This document shows, piece by piece, positions 10,244 to 19,591 of a DNA stretch of 64,000 bases. The position numbers and the translations under genes are program-made. The stretch is from Vickermania ingenoplastis. Its lineage: Eukaryota; Euglenozoa; Kinetoplastea; Trypanosomatida; Trypanosomatidae. Numbering within the stretch: position 1 is the first letter of the stretch; each line of letters starts with the position of its first letter. The stretch spans positions 124,001-188,000 of the forward strand of contig VFSE01000216.1 of the NCBI GenBank assembly GCA_010157825.1, given 5' to 3'. Below the pieces are notes generated by a model, which saw only the letters and a list, made by a program, of their open reading frames with translations, was not told where the DNA came from and did not search any database.

Positions 10244-11092
10244 GTCCGTCTTTCAACGTCCATTCGTTTTTGAAAAGAAAGAAAAAAAAAGAAAAAAAAA
10301 GAAAGGGGCAGAACGGCAAACGCTAGTCCTGTAGAACCCATATGCAGAGTATCGTACCTTCCTCTGCGGCGCCTGGCAGGCAGGCTTGCATCGGGGAGAG
10401 GGCACCGCCTTGCCCCCATACTGGAGTACAAAATGGTCCTCCTCTTGGTGTAATATGTATGTTTTATTTTTATTTTTATTTTGAAGCACATGTGTTGTTG
10501 CTGGGAACACAGGAGGGAGGAGGGGGGGGGGAGGGAGGGAGGGACCCATTGCATCTGTTTGAATTATTTATTTATTTTTCGTGTCTGGTCGTCATTTTTG
10601 TTCTTTCTTCTTTCTTTTTTTTTTTTCTTTCTATCGAGTAGGGTGGGGGATAGGGGGAGGCCGCGGTGCCGGTATGTAAAACAGCCGCCACAGCTCCAAA
10701 TATCGAGCTGCACTCTCGCTGGTTCAATTGAATGGTTCCATATTTTATGTCCACCAACACAAAAGAAAGAAAAAGAAAAAATAGAAGAAAAAAAAAATGT
10801 CCCGAAGGAGGAGCATAGAACAGAGAATAGGAGAGTGGGAATGCGTTGAAGAGAAAGGTAAATAATAATAATAATATATTCATACGACAGACTCTCCGTC
10901 TCTGGGGGTGCTGCTTGCCACACGCTCTGCAGATGGGGAGGGAAACAGAAGGGCATTTACATACATTCATTCATTTGGTAATATTTATATATATATTCTA
11001 TTCTATGTTTTCTTCTATTTCTTCTTCCTCCATCCCCACGAGCGATGCGCACCGTCCACCGCCCACCGTTCTATTATTTTTTTTTTTTTTTC
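10244..11092. other. Intergenic region
   Basis: Poly-T and purine/pyrimidine runs, a G-rich stretch at about 10511-10543, and an AT patch with (AAT)n at 10860-10880 and TA repeats near 10985. No gene seen apart from the acceptor tract of the next gene. Confidence 0.7.
10250..10309 (-). promoter_or_regulatory. Probable spliced-leader acceptor for the small mitochondrial-type gene
   Basis: A long C/T tract on the minus strand (10273-10309) is followed by the first AG at 10251-10250, seven bases before the ATG at 10243. This is a clear trypanosomatid trans-splice layout. Confidence 0.6.
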
Positions 11093-12691
11093 TTACTCTA
11101 CATCATCCTCGGCCTCCTCCTCTTCATCGGCCTCCGCCATCTTCTTGAGTGCCTCAGCACGACTCCGCAGCTCCTTGCGGCGGCGAGCGTCCTTCGCCTC
11201 CCACAGCTTCGCCAGCTGCTCGTCAGCGTCGACGCCAAGTTTTTCTTGGAGGCGGCGCACGGCGGGCCAGTCGGTCTCCCCCTCGTCGTCCACGAGGGCC
11301 TCTTCGTTCTGATCGTCTTCCTCCTCCTCCTCTGGCATCTCGTGGCTCTCGGGAACGTCAAGGCCCTTCTCCCGCCGCACACGGACCCACTCGTCGCGGG
11401 CCGACCGGTACGCCACCGCGTTGCGGAGAAACACCAGGAGTGCCCAGAGGACGACACCGCCCCGCTGCTTCGTCTGGCTCTCGACGGACTGGCGAATGCT
11501 GGCGGCCCGCTCCGCCCCCGCCTCGTATGCCTCCTGCTCCTTTTGTAACGCTTCGTCCTCCTCCATCACGTCGTCATCAAAAAACTTAGATGGGTCGATC
11601 TCGCAGATGTACTCTCGATCCAGCAGCAGGGAGCGGAAAAGTCGCTGGACGCGGCGCACCTGGCGCGTCTTTGGTTGCGGCACAGGGACGCTCTCGCCCT
11701 CGTCTTCGCCCTCCTCCTTCTCCTCCTCCCCGCCCTCCTCCCTGGGCAGCCTCTTCTCGAGGTCGAGCGGCTTGCTCTTGTCGTACGTCCCGCACGGGTC
11801 GAAGGCCCGGAGGAGCTGCACAGCAACGGTCGGCTTGAGCATGTTGGCCACCTTGGCGGGGGTGTCGACCGCCTTCGGTGTAGCGTTAAAGAGCAGGTAG
11901 CACATGGCGCGCAGTACGGAGAAGTTCATGTAGGCAACGGAGATGCGTGAGTGATCCTTCCTGCCGTGGATGTGGTCGGCGAGCAGCGCGGCGGCGGGAC
12001 TGAAGTTGGGCTGGCGGTGCTGCGGGTCGAACTCGATGTCCTCGATCCCTTCCTCCTCCAGCGCCACAACGTCCACCAGACTCTTCACGGCGTCCTGCGC
12101 GACACGAATGCGGTCCTTCTTGTTCATAAGGGATCCCTTGAGGGCGCCAAAGTCCGTCTTTGATAGCTTCAGCATAAAGCGTTGCGAGAGATAAAAGTTT
12201 GTCTTGGCCTCGTCCAAGGCCTCCTGCAGCTCTTCTAGATTGGCCTCGCCGGTAGGCGCCGCCTCCTCCTCGTCGGCCCCGCCCTCACCGCCCTCACCGC
12301 TCGCCGCCGCGCCGCTGCCTTCGCCGCCATCCTCGTCCAGTTGGTCGAGCAGCTCCTGCGCCTCGGCTTCGGCCTCGTCATACGTCTCCTGGAGATCGAC
12401 CTCCCTGGCCTTCTTGGCCTGCAGCCGGCCCTTATAATTTTGGAACACCCGCTGGATGGTGTCCACTGCCATCTTTTCCTCTCGGCCACGCTCCCGCACC
12501 CAGTCCTCTCGCAGGACCTCCGCTTTGGCCTTCTGGCTCGCCGCCTCCAGCTTCCGCTGCTCCTGCTGCAGGTGGTGCAGGAGGTAGAGCGCAAGGAACT
12601 CCTGCGGGTTGCTGGGCTGTGCCACCACCGTTTCCGCCACCGCCTTGGCCAACACCGGCCCGATGGTCATCGTGAGGTAGGCGTTCTCCAT
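11093..12691 (-). CDS. Dpy-30 / IQ-motif protein, probably axonemal
   Basis: A 532-residue product from the ATG at 12691. Residues 4-42 match the Dpy-30 dimerisation motif (AYLTMTIGPVLAKAVAETVV, then NPQEFLALYLLHHL). An IQ-like calmodulin-binding stretch follows (TIQRVFQNYKGRLQAK, about 75-95), in an Ala/Glu-rich helical region. Further on are Glu/Asp-rich linkers, a globular middle (about 200-340) and an acidic helical C terminus. Dpy-30 motifs dock on amphipathic helices of anchoring proteins; with IQ motifs they are typical of radial-spoke and other axonemal proteins. The axonemal role is inferred from that pairing. The upstream frame extension (to 12853) reads through a pyrimidine tract and is leader sequence, so the internal Met is preferred. 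Confidence 0.75.
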   Translation of the reverse strand: MENAYLTMTIGPVLAKAVAETVVAQPSNPQEFLALYLLHHLQQEQRKLEAASQKAKAEVLREDWVRERGREEKMAVDTIQRVFQNYKGRLQAKKAREVDLQETYDEAEAEAQELLDQLDEDGGEGSGAAASGEGGEGGADEEEAAPTGEANLEELQEALDEAKTNFYLSQRFMLKLSKTDFGALKGSLMNKKDRIRVAQDAVKSLVDVVALEEEGIEDIEFDPQHRQPNFSPAAALLADHIHGRKDHSRISVAYMNFSVLRAMCYLLFNATPKAVDTPAKVANMLKPTVAVQLLRAFDPCGTYDKSKPLDLEKRLPREEGGEEEKEEGEDEGESVPVPQPKTRQVRRVQRLFRSLLLDREYICEIDPSKFFDDDVMEEDEALQKEQEAYEAGAERAASIRQSVESQTKQRGGVVLWALLVFLRNAVAYRSARDEWVRVRREKGLDVPESHEMPEEEEEDDQNEEALVDDEGETDWPAVRRLQEKLGVDADEQLAKLWEAKDARRRKELRSRAEALKKMAEADEEEEAEDDVE

Positions 12692-12981
12692 CGCGAAACT
12701 CTTCTCTTCTCTTCTTTTTTTTTTTTTGGGGATTCGAAAGAGAGCAAAAAAAAGGGGAGGAGATGACAAAAAATCCAGTGAACGTGTGAAAAGTGCGACT
12801 AGAAGATTCGTTGGTCTATGCCTCTCGCGTAATGAAGAGCAACAGCAAAACACAAAAAAAAACTAAAAAAAAATAATAATGATAATGAAAAACACAAAAA
12901 AAAAAGCTTCAACTACTCAAACAAGGGAGAATGTTTGTGTTTGGTAAAAGAAACGAGCCCGCCAGGCGCCACAAGATCAAA

Positions 12982-13013
<32 letters not shown>

Positions 13014-13762
13014 GGAGTTGTACAAAGAATAGGGAATCTCCTTCGCATTTCATTGGCCATCCACCACGCCGTGTTCGCTACAATCGACACCACAAAAAAA
13101 AAAAAATAATAAATAATCAACAGTGCCGTTGGCGCCTCAAAGGTGCCTCTGGCGCATTTGCTTTCCGTTGTTGTTTTGTGTTTATGTTGTTGTGTGGGTG
13201 GGTCTAGTTAGGGAATTATGTAGCACGGTCTACCGCACACACGTTCATCCGGGGGGCTCTACAGCTCACCCAAGGAATGAAAGAAAGCAAAAAAAAGGGG
13301 GAGAAGAGAAGGGGGAGAGGCAGTGGCGGAAGAAGACGGAAAAACCAAAAAAAAAGCGCAACAAAAAAAAAAAGATGTATATATCCCTGAGTGCGTGTTA
13401 ACAATAGATATCTCACCATTTGAACGCCTATTTTTTTTTAATTTTTTTTTCATTTCTTTTTCCCTGAAACGCCTTCTCATTCTCCTGCACCACTACTACC
13501 TCCTCCCGGGGGCATAGCCGAGCACATGCGAAAGCGTACGAGAGAAATAATAATAATAATAATAATAATACACAGAGCAGTCACACACTCCTACCGATTT
13601 GTGCTGCTCTCCGCTTTCTTCCTTCAGTGTTTGCATCCAGCCACAGATATTTCCTCACCAGCTCGCTCCCCTCCACTTCTTCTTACTCGTCGCTGCTCTG
13701 ATGTGTTGGTTGGGTTGCACATCTTTCTATTTTATTTTATTTTATTCTTTAAAACCTTAGCT

Positions 13763-13803
<41 letters not shown>

Positions 13804-14523
13804 TTTCTTGTGTTGTTCTCGTCGAAAGAAAACGGAGAGCAGCGCATCGATTCGAGATGAGATACGCATTCATTCGTATCTCATCTCGAATCTACTTATT
13901 TACTGACATACAACATGTTGAGAAATGAAAAGCGATGCTTCTATCGTGTGCTTCTTTTCTTTTTTCTTTTTTTTTCTTTTTTTTAACTGTGTGTTCTCCT
14001 CTAAAAATATCTAGTCACGTGGATCCCTTCAAACGAGAATCCACTTTCAACTTCCACATGCAAACCCATAAAGAGCAACGCACCATAAAAACAAACCCTT
14101 CTCCACAATCAAACTACAACCCGAAAACAAAAAAAAAAAATCCCTCGCTTGCACACCAACGCATACACGTTCACGTGGGGGATGGGCTACACCACCTACC
14201 CTCCAATCGGAGACCCATACGAGCACGCGGGCTAGCGGTTAGGCACCAACAGTGGTGAAAGTAAACCCGACGACGAGTGGGAAATGGTTTTAGCCGTGCG
14301 GGGGGGACTCTCTGCTTGATGCGTGGACGCCATGACCAGCTACACACGAGCAGCGCCTCTTCTCTTCCACACCACACCCGAGCCTATCTTTTTTTTTTTT
14401 TTTTTTTTTTTCACGTAAACGTCTTCTTCGTTGCCGTCTACTTTGTTGTTGTTGGTGGTGGTGGTCGTTTGTTGTATTATTATTATTATTTTTTTTTAAT
14501 TTTTTGTCCTTTCGTTGTGCCAT
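12692..14523. other. Long intergenic region with microsatellites and a strong hairpin
   Basis: No gene. It contains (GA)n at about 12990-13012, (AAT)n at about 13543-13570, (TA)n at about 13771-13799, a strong hairpin at 13849-13892, and many poly-A/T runs. A purine tract near 12735-12763 is a pyrimidine tract on the transcribed strand and is the likely trans-splice signal for the Dpy-30 gene. Confidence 0.7.
13849..13892. repeat. Perfect 18-bp stem hairpin with 8-base loop
   Basis: The arms at 13849-13866 and 13875-13892 are exact reverse complements (core attcgagatgagatacg) around the loop cattcatt. It sits midway between two minus-strand genes, probably in the 3' UTR of the TMEM65-like gene. 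It is much longer than expected by chance in this spacer. Confidence 0.85.
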
Positions 14524-16353
14524 CTAGTTCGTGGTCTCCTCCTTGCGCAACTCCGCCGCGGCCACCGCTTCGAGCCGTTGAATGGCGGCGAACTCTCTCG
14601 CCTCCATGTCGAGTATTTCGCGCTTCGCCATCCGCCGCTCCGCCTGCAGGCTCTGCTGCTGCACCGTAGCGTTGTGCAGTTGCCACTCTTCCTCCTGCCC
14701 CTCTAGCAGTTCCTCGCCGCCGCTGAGGAAGAGCAGCGGCGCCATGCCCAAGATGAGCCCCGCCACCATGCCGGCGGTGCTGCCGTACCGGTAGGCCCGC
14801 GAGTAGCCCTCCGAGCCGCGCTGCGCTGGGGAGAGGGGTGGCTCCGGCACCACCCGCCCCACCCAGCGCTCCGCCAGTCCGTGGACCTGAATGCCGGCCA
14901 CCCCGCTGACGACCCCGCCAACGCCAGCAGCGGCGAGGGAGGAGAAGTTGAACCACGCCGCCATCGTGCGGTCCACCGCATCCCCGGCAAGGATGAGTGT
15001 GGCGTTGTCCAGCAGCCCAAAGGCGAGGAAGGGCAGCGCAGCGGTGAGAAGGAGGCGTCGGTAGATGGAGCGCGTGAACCCATTCGACGTCGCCCCCCCG
15101 GGGCAAGGGGTGTGCGGCGGCTCTGGCAACGGGGGCGGCCCCTCGGGCTCCAGCGCTGCCACGGCTTCCCCAGCGTCTCTCCCCCGGCCTCCGCTGCCAC
15201 CGCGGTGCATATCCCCGCTGCGGACCCTGTGCCGCAGCCCCACGGACCGTGTGGCCCACTGCTGGTACTCGGCAGGGGAGATGGCGCTGTCCCGGTCCTT
15301 GTCCGCAAGGTGCACCTGCTCGGCCACCCTCGTGTAGTCCTCACCGAACATCTCGCTGGCGGTGCCCATCACGAGCAGCAGGCGCCGGCTGTCGGGGGAC
15401 AGACGCTGCAGCAAGAGGTGGCCCAGCTCCTCGTCTCGGTTCAACACGGCTGTGAGCTCCCCCGCTACCTGCTGTTTGTACTTGTTGCGGTACATAATAT
15501 TTGGTAGCGGCCGGCGCAGGTGCCGCGCCCCTGCGAGGGGCTGCGGCACCTGCGGGAACTCCTGTGCGCTCCCAGGCGCTGGCAGGCTGGTCGCCAGTGC
15601 CGCCTTCCCCCGAGCCCCGCCAGCCCGTCCCTCGATGCTGCTGGGGCTCGGCCGGCGGCTCGCCCGGCCACCGGTTTGCCTTCCCAGTTCGTCCTTCCTA
15701 CCAGCGCTCGTCGCCGCACTTTGGGGGGATGTGTGTGCCTCTGCAGCAGGCGATGGAGGGGGGGGCGGATCGCTCTCCGCCGGGTCGTCGGCCAGCGCCT
15801 TGGTGCTGCCGCGGATGATCATGGACCAGAATTTTGCCCGCTTATTCCCCACATAGATGACTTCGCCGTTCTCCCGCGCGGTGTCGAGGGGGGGTGGCTC
15901 CTTCTGCAGCAGCACCGCGGCGAGCGGGTCGGAGGCGGCGGCGGCGGTCGCCGCCTCAAACGTGGCGGCTCGCCGCTGTGCTTTAATTTTCTCAACGGCG
16001 TAGCAAACGGCGAGGGCGGCGCGCAGCTCCTCGCGGTGCACCTCCAAACGGAGATGTTCCGTGTCCTGCGGCGCCGCCGCCTCTTCCTCTTCGCCGTTTC
16101 TTCTCTCCCTTCGCGGGGGAGGAGCGCTGCGGGGGGCCGCGGCCTGCTGCTCGCTGGCGCCGCTTGACACTTCCCGGCGAGCGCAGCAGAGCGTCTCTCC
16201 CGGGGTCGGACATGTGCTGCGGGGAGGGGCGGCGGAGAGGGTCGATCGGCCGGAATGGATAGCCCGGAGGGGCAGCAACCATGCGGTGAGACGGGTCCGC
16301 TGCAGGCCACAGCGCTCCTCCCCGGCGTGCCGCAAGAGGCGAAGGGATTTCAT
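14524..16353 (-). CDS. TMEM65-family membrane protein with EF-hand, probably mitochondrial
   Basis: A 609-residue product from the ATG at 16353. The C-terminal part (about 425-545) matches the TMEM65 domain. It shows ALPFLAFGLLDNATLILAGD followed by a second hydrophobic segment AAAGVGGVVSGVAG and a third, GSTAGMVAGLILGMAPLLFL. In the middle, LADKDRDSAISPAEY is an EF-hand-type calcium loop. The N terminus (MKSLRLLRHAGEERC, Arg-rich with few acids) looks like a mitochondrial presequence. Human TMEM65 is a mitochondrial inner-membrane protein tied to sodium/calcium exchange, so an EF-hand on this protein is suggestive of calcium control; this is inference. The C-terminal tail is charged and helical. 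An earlier non-ATG extension was not used. Confidence 0.75.
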   Translation of the reverse strand: MKSLRLLRHAGEERCGLQRTRLTAWLLPLRAIHSGRSTLSAAPPRSTCPTPGETLCCARREVSSGASEQQAAAPRSAPPPRRERRNGEEEEAAAPQDTEHLRLEVHREELRAALAVCYAVEKIKAQRRAATFEAATAAAASDPLAAVLLQKEPPPLDTARENGEVIYVGNKRAKFWSMIIRGSTKALADDPAESDPPPPPSPAAEAHTSPQSAATSAGRKDELGRQTGGRASRRPSPSSIEGRAGGARGKAALATSLPAPGSAQEFPQVPQPLAGARHLRRPLPNIMYRNKYKQQVAGELTAVLNRDEELGHLLLQRLSPDSRRLLLVMGTASEMFGEDYTRVAEQVHLADKDRDSAISPAEYQQWATRSVGLRHRVRSGDMHRGGSGGRGRDAGEAVAALEPEGPPPLPEPPHTPCPGGATSNGFTRSIYRRLLLTAALPFLAFGLLDNATLILAGDAVDRTMAAWFNFSSLAAAGVGGVVSGVAGIQVHGLAERWVGRVVPEPPLSPAQRGSEGYSRAYRYGSTAGMVAGLILGMAPLLFLSGGEELLEGQEEEWQLHNATVQQQSLQAERRMAKREILDMEAREFAAIQRLEAVAAAELRKEETTN

Positions 16354-17393
16354 TTTCTGGCGGCTGGCCTCGGCACGATTATCCAATCCACACGCTATTC
16401 CACCCTGTCGGCTTCTGTGCCGTCGTGTGGGGGGGTGGGGGGGTGTCTGCCGGGGGGGACCGGGTTCGTCGCCTTTTTTTTGTTGTTGTTGTTTTTGGTG
16501 TGTGTGTGTGTGTGTGTGCTAGTGCCAAGGCCTGGTGTCCCGCCCCTCCACCGCCTTTGTTCAATCGGGTGAGCCGGTCTAGGGTGGGGAGGCGGTTTCT
16601 TTTGGTCGCGGCACCTTCCCGTCTCTGCAGGTGGTAACAGAAAAAATGAAGAAGAAAAAAAAAAAAACTTCAAAAGCCTAAGAGGCTTTTTTATAATAAA
16701 AACAAAAAAAACAAAATGGAATCCCCGCAAATTGTTGACGTCGTCTGTCTTGCCTATAGCCTGTATACCCACTGTGCGTGTGCGCGAGTTAGTGCGGATG
16801 TGGAGGGGAGCAGACGGCGGAGGGTTGGTTAGAGCGTTAGGGTGGTGTCTCGCTTGTTAATCTATTCGCCTCTTCTTTCCTTCTTTTCTTCCTTTTTTTT
16901 TTTTGGGGGGCCTTCTGATGTTGGGGATTAGGCTTACACAATTTACTTCAACGAAAAGAACCCAAACAACTCAAGTGAAGCAAACAAACAAAGAGATACG
17001 AATGATGAAAGATGAAGAAAGAGAGACAGATAGAGAGAGAGAGAGGGGGGGGTAAAGCGTTGTGTCATGATGGTCCCATACGACGCAGCGCACAGTCCAC
17101 ACAACCAAAAAAAAAAAGGAGGCGTGCTGCTCACCGCACGTCTCGCTGCAGCGCATGGAGATAGCCCATCTACGCCCCCAATAGAGGGCTGTAGGGGGGT
17201 CTCTGGTGCGCACGTGATGTCTTCGCTCTTTTTATTCCCTCGTGTTTTTGTGTTGTGGTGTGACATGGTTCGCCATCCATGGGTGGAAGGCCTTCACCTC
17301 CTCCGTCCTTCGCGCTAACGATCCAACAACGGCTATGTGTTGGCCGTCGTGTATTCCGTCTCTCTCCCACAACCCCCTAACCCCCTTGCGCTC
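16354..17393. other. Intergenic region
   Basis: Contains (GT)n at about 16499-16519, G-rich runs near 16425-16460, and a small 8-bp hairpin followed by a T run at 16672-16692. A purine-rich tract lies at about 17020-17050. No gene seen. Confidence 0.7.
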
Positions 17394-18392
17394 TCATAGC
17401 ATCATGCTCTTCCACTCCTGCCGCTGGCGCTGGAGCTCGGCCGAGAGCTTCGCCTGGGCGGCGCGTTCCTCCTCCGCCTTCTTCTTTTTTGCCGCATTCA
17501 CCTGGGCCAAGCGTGCGGCCTCGAGCACCTGCTCCCGCAGTGCAGTCGCCTGGCGCTCCTCGAACGTTTTTGGCGGCCCCGTGGGCTCCGCCATACCAAG
17601 CCTGCTGAACTGTGCTCGCATCGCTGCCGCCTTGCGCTGTTCCTGGTGGTACTGCGCCTTGTAGCGGATGAACTTCCTGTCGTCCTTCAGCTCCTGGTAC
17701 GCCCGCTCGACACGGGTGAAGGCGTCCGCCGCCCGGGCCAGCTCGCACTTGTCGGGATGGAGGGCCTGTGCCACCCGGCGGTACCGCCTCGTCACGGCTG
17801 CGGTGGAGCCGGGCGTGGGGGTGTCGCCGGCCCCGTCTGCGACACCCCCACGCTTCCCGTCGTCCTCCAGGCCGCTGTCCGGATCGAGGTCGAGGATGCC
17901 GAAGTAGTCGTTTGCCCTGCAGCACAGCACTCGCTCGATCTCTGCAGATTTCTGCTCGTCGGTGGAGATGCCTTTGGCGTTGAGGCGGCAGCGCTGGCCG
18001 AGGGGCGGGCCATCGGATTCACTCTTAGCTCGCTTTCGAGCCGCCGCCGCCTCCGCCTCGGCTTCTTCTCGCTCGTGTTTTTTGGCCGCTTCGGCCTCAC
18101 GGCGCTTCGCCTCGGTGCGCTGCAGCTGCTCCAGCACCGGCTGCTGCTTGAGAATGTTATAGCTCCGCTGCACCACCGTGAAGGCAGCCGCCGCCTGCGG
18201 GTGGTCGCACTTGTCGGGGTGGAGGAGCAGCGTCAGGCGCCGGTACGCCTTGGTGATGGCATCTGTCGTGACGTCGAGAATTTTATCGGGGGGAATCCCA
18301 AGAACTTCGAAGTCGGATGGGCGCCTGGAGAGCTGCAGCAGCCGCTCAATCTGCTGGACCGCCTCGCTGCTGGTCGAAGAGCTGGCGGACAT
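17394..18392 (-). CDS. Double J-domain (DnaJ-like) protein
   Basis: A 332-residue protein with two J domains. The first (about 27-82) carries HPD at 58-60 and the second (about 162-237) carries HPD at 212-214; both are followed by KC. J domains stimulate Hsp70 ATPase through HPD, and both copies are intact. Between them is a charged helical linker (about 85-125) rich in Lys/Arg/Glu/Ala, then a Ser/Pro patch. The C terminus (about 255-332) is a basic helix ending in RQRQEWKSMML. That architecture recalls DNAJC8-type proteins, but with a duplicated J domain. No signal peptide or zinc region is present, so it is probably nuclear or cytosolic. The ATG at 18392 is the first in frame. Confidence 0.85.
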   Translation of the reverse strand: MSASSSTSSEAVQQIERLLQLSRRPSDFEVLGIPPDKILDVTTDAITKAYRRLTLLLHPDKCDHPQAAAAFTVVQRSYNILKQQPVLEQLQRTEAKRREAEAAKKHEREEAEAEAAAARKRAKSESDGPPLGQRCRLNAKGISTDEQKSAEIERVLCCRANDYFGILDLDPDSGLEDDGKRGGVADGAGDTPTPGSTAAVTRRYRRVAQALHPDKCELARAADAFTRVERAYQELKDDRKFIRYKAQYHQEQRKAAAMRAQFSRLGMAEPTGPPKTFEERQATALREQVLEAARLAQVNAAKKKKAEEERAAQAKLSAELQRQRQEWKSMML

Positions 18393-19591
18393 CGAGAGCG
18401 GAACAAACACACAAAGAAGAAAAAGAAAAAAAAGAAAGAAAAAAAAAAATCCAGCAATGAAATTTTTTTTTAAAAAGCCACACGGCGCTGCGTGGGAGAT
18501 AGGATGGGTGTCAAAATGAATCCAATTTCAAAATGCCCAGAAAAAGAAAGCATACAAGGTATTTCAGAATGCCCCAGGTCTAGCAAGCATACAAGGTATT
18601 TCAGAATGCCCCGGGTCTCCAACTTGCCGGGCAGCTTGGAGTCTGTGTAGGCTCTCTTGAGAGAAAAGGTGCATCGAAATGTCAAACAAACAACAAACAA
18701 AAAAAAAGAGAGGGAGAAAAAAAGAAAGAGAGGTGGAAAGGAAAGCAGCACCAGGAGTGCATTCTGGTCATTGCCTTCACACGGTAAAGAGTCCGTAAGC
18801 CGTACGAACGAACCACACGATACGAAGATCTCAGGGAGATCTCTTTTTTTTTCTTCTCCCTCGGGCACCTCAATGGTCATGCGTGAACTCCAATGGAAAC
18901 CCTATATGGGTTAGGACGTACCTGGACTCCCCCCTGTATTTTTCCAAGAGATAATAAAAACAACATAGAATATTATATCGGGTATAGAAATATTACATAG
19001 GGTATAGGATTGGAATGGTATAGGTAGGCATATGCATGTATGTGGTATACAGAGCTTATTTTATAAAACTTACGTCAAAACTTACTTAATAAAAAAAAGT
19101 TCTTTATGCAGAAGCAAGAAGTTACGATTATTTCGCAAAAAACAAGATTTAGTTTTTCTCTCTCTTTCATTTTTTTTTCCTTTTAAGGTTCCGCAATCGT
19201 CCAGTATAAAAGAATGTGCCGTTCAGAAGAATGTGTCGTTCCTTTCCTTGGAGTGGATCCAGTGCGCCTCTCTCTCTCTCCAGCCCATGTCTCACGCTCC
19301 CTATAACTTATAATAGATAAGAAACACCTGGTTCATCTGATGTTGTTGTTGAGATTTTTGTTTTATTTATTGTTGTTGTTTGTTGTTGTTGTTGTTGTTG
19401 TTGTTTATGAAACAGTCGCTGGTCTGGTTGTTGTTACAAACTGCGGTGAATGTTTCTATCATACAAATGATGCCTGTAACTCGTTCAGGCTCCCTATACA
19501 CCGTAAGTGTGAATGTAATTTAAAAAAAAAATTGCAATTTAATAACTGTGAATGTAATTTTTAAAAGAAAATATTAATAATTAGGGTCCTC
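18393..19591. other. Intergenic region
   Basis: A purine-rich tract (18412-18450) gives a pyrimidine tract upstream of the J-protein gene, although I see no AG between it and the ATG. It also holds a duplicated 33-base unit (18549-18618), an AT-rich patch at about 18950-19030, (TTG)n at about 19374-19404 and a repeated tgtgaatgtaattt near 19508 and 19547. No gene seen. Confidence 0.7.
18549..18618. repeat. Tandem duplication, 33-base unit
   Basis: The unit starting agcatacaaggtatttcaga occurs at 18549-18581 and 18586-18618 with one mismatch. A partial, more diverged trace (atttcaaaatgccca) lies just before it at about 18525. Function unknown. Confidence 0.8.

Noticed and set aside
16672-16690. 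A short hairpin followed by T residues that looks like a bacterial terminator
   Set aside because: An 8-bp stem in A/T-rich simple sequence; such terminators are not used by this kind of organism and chance is likely.
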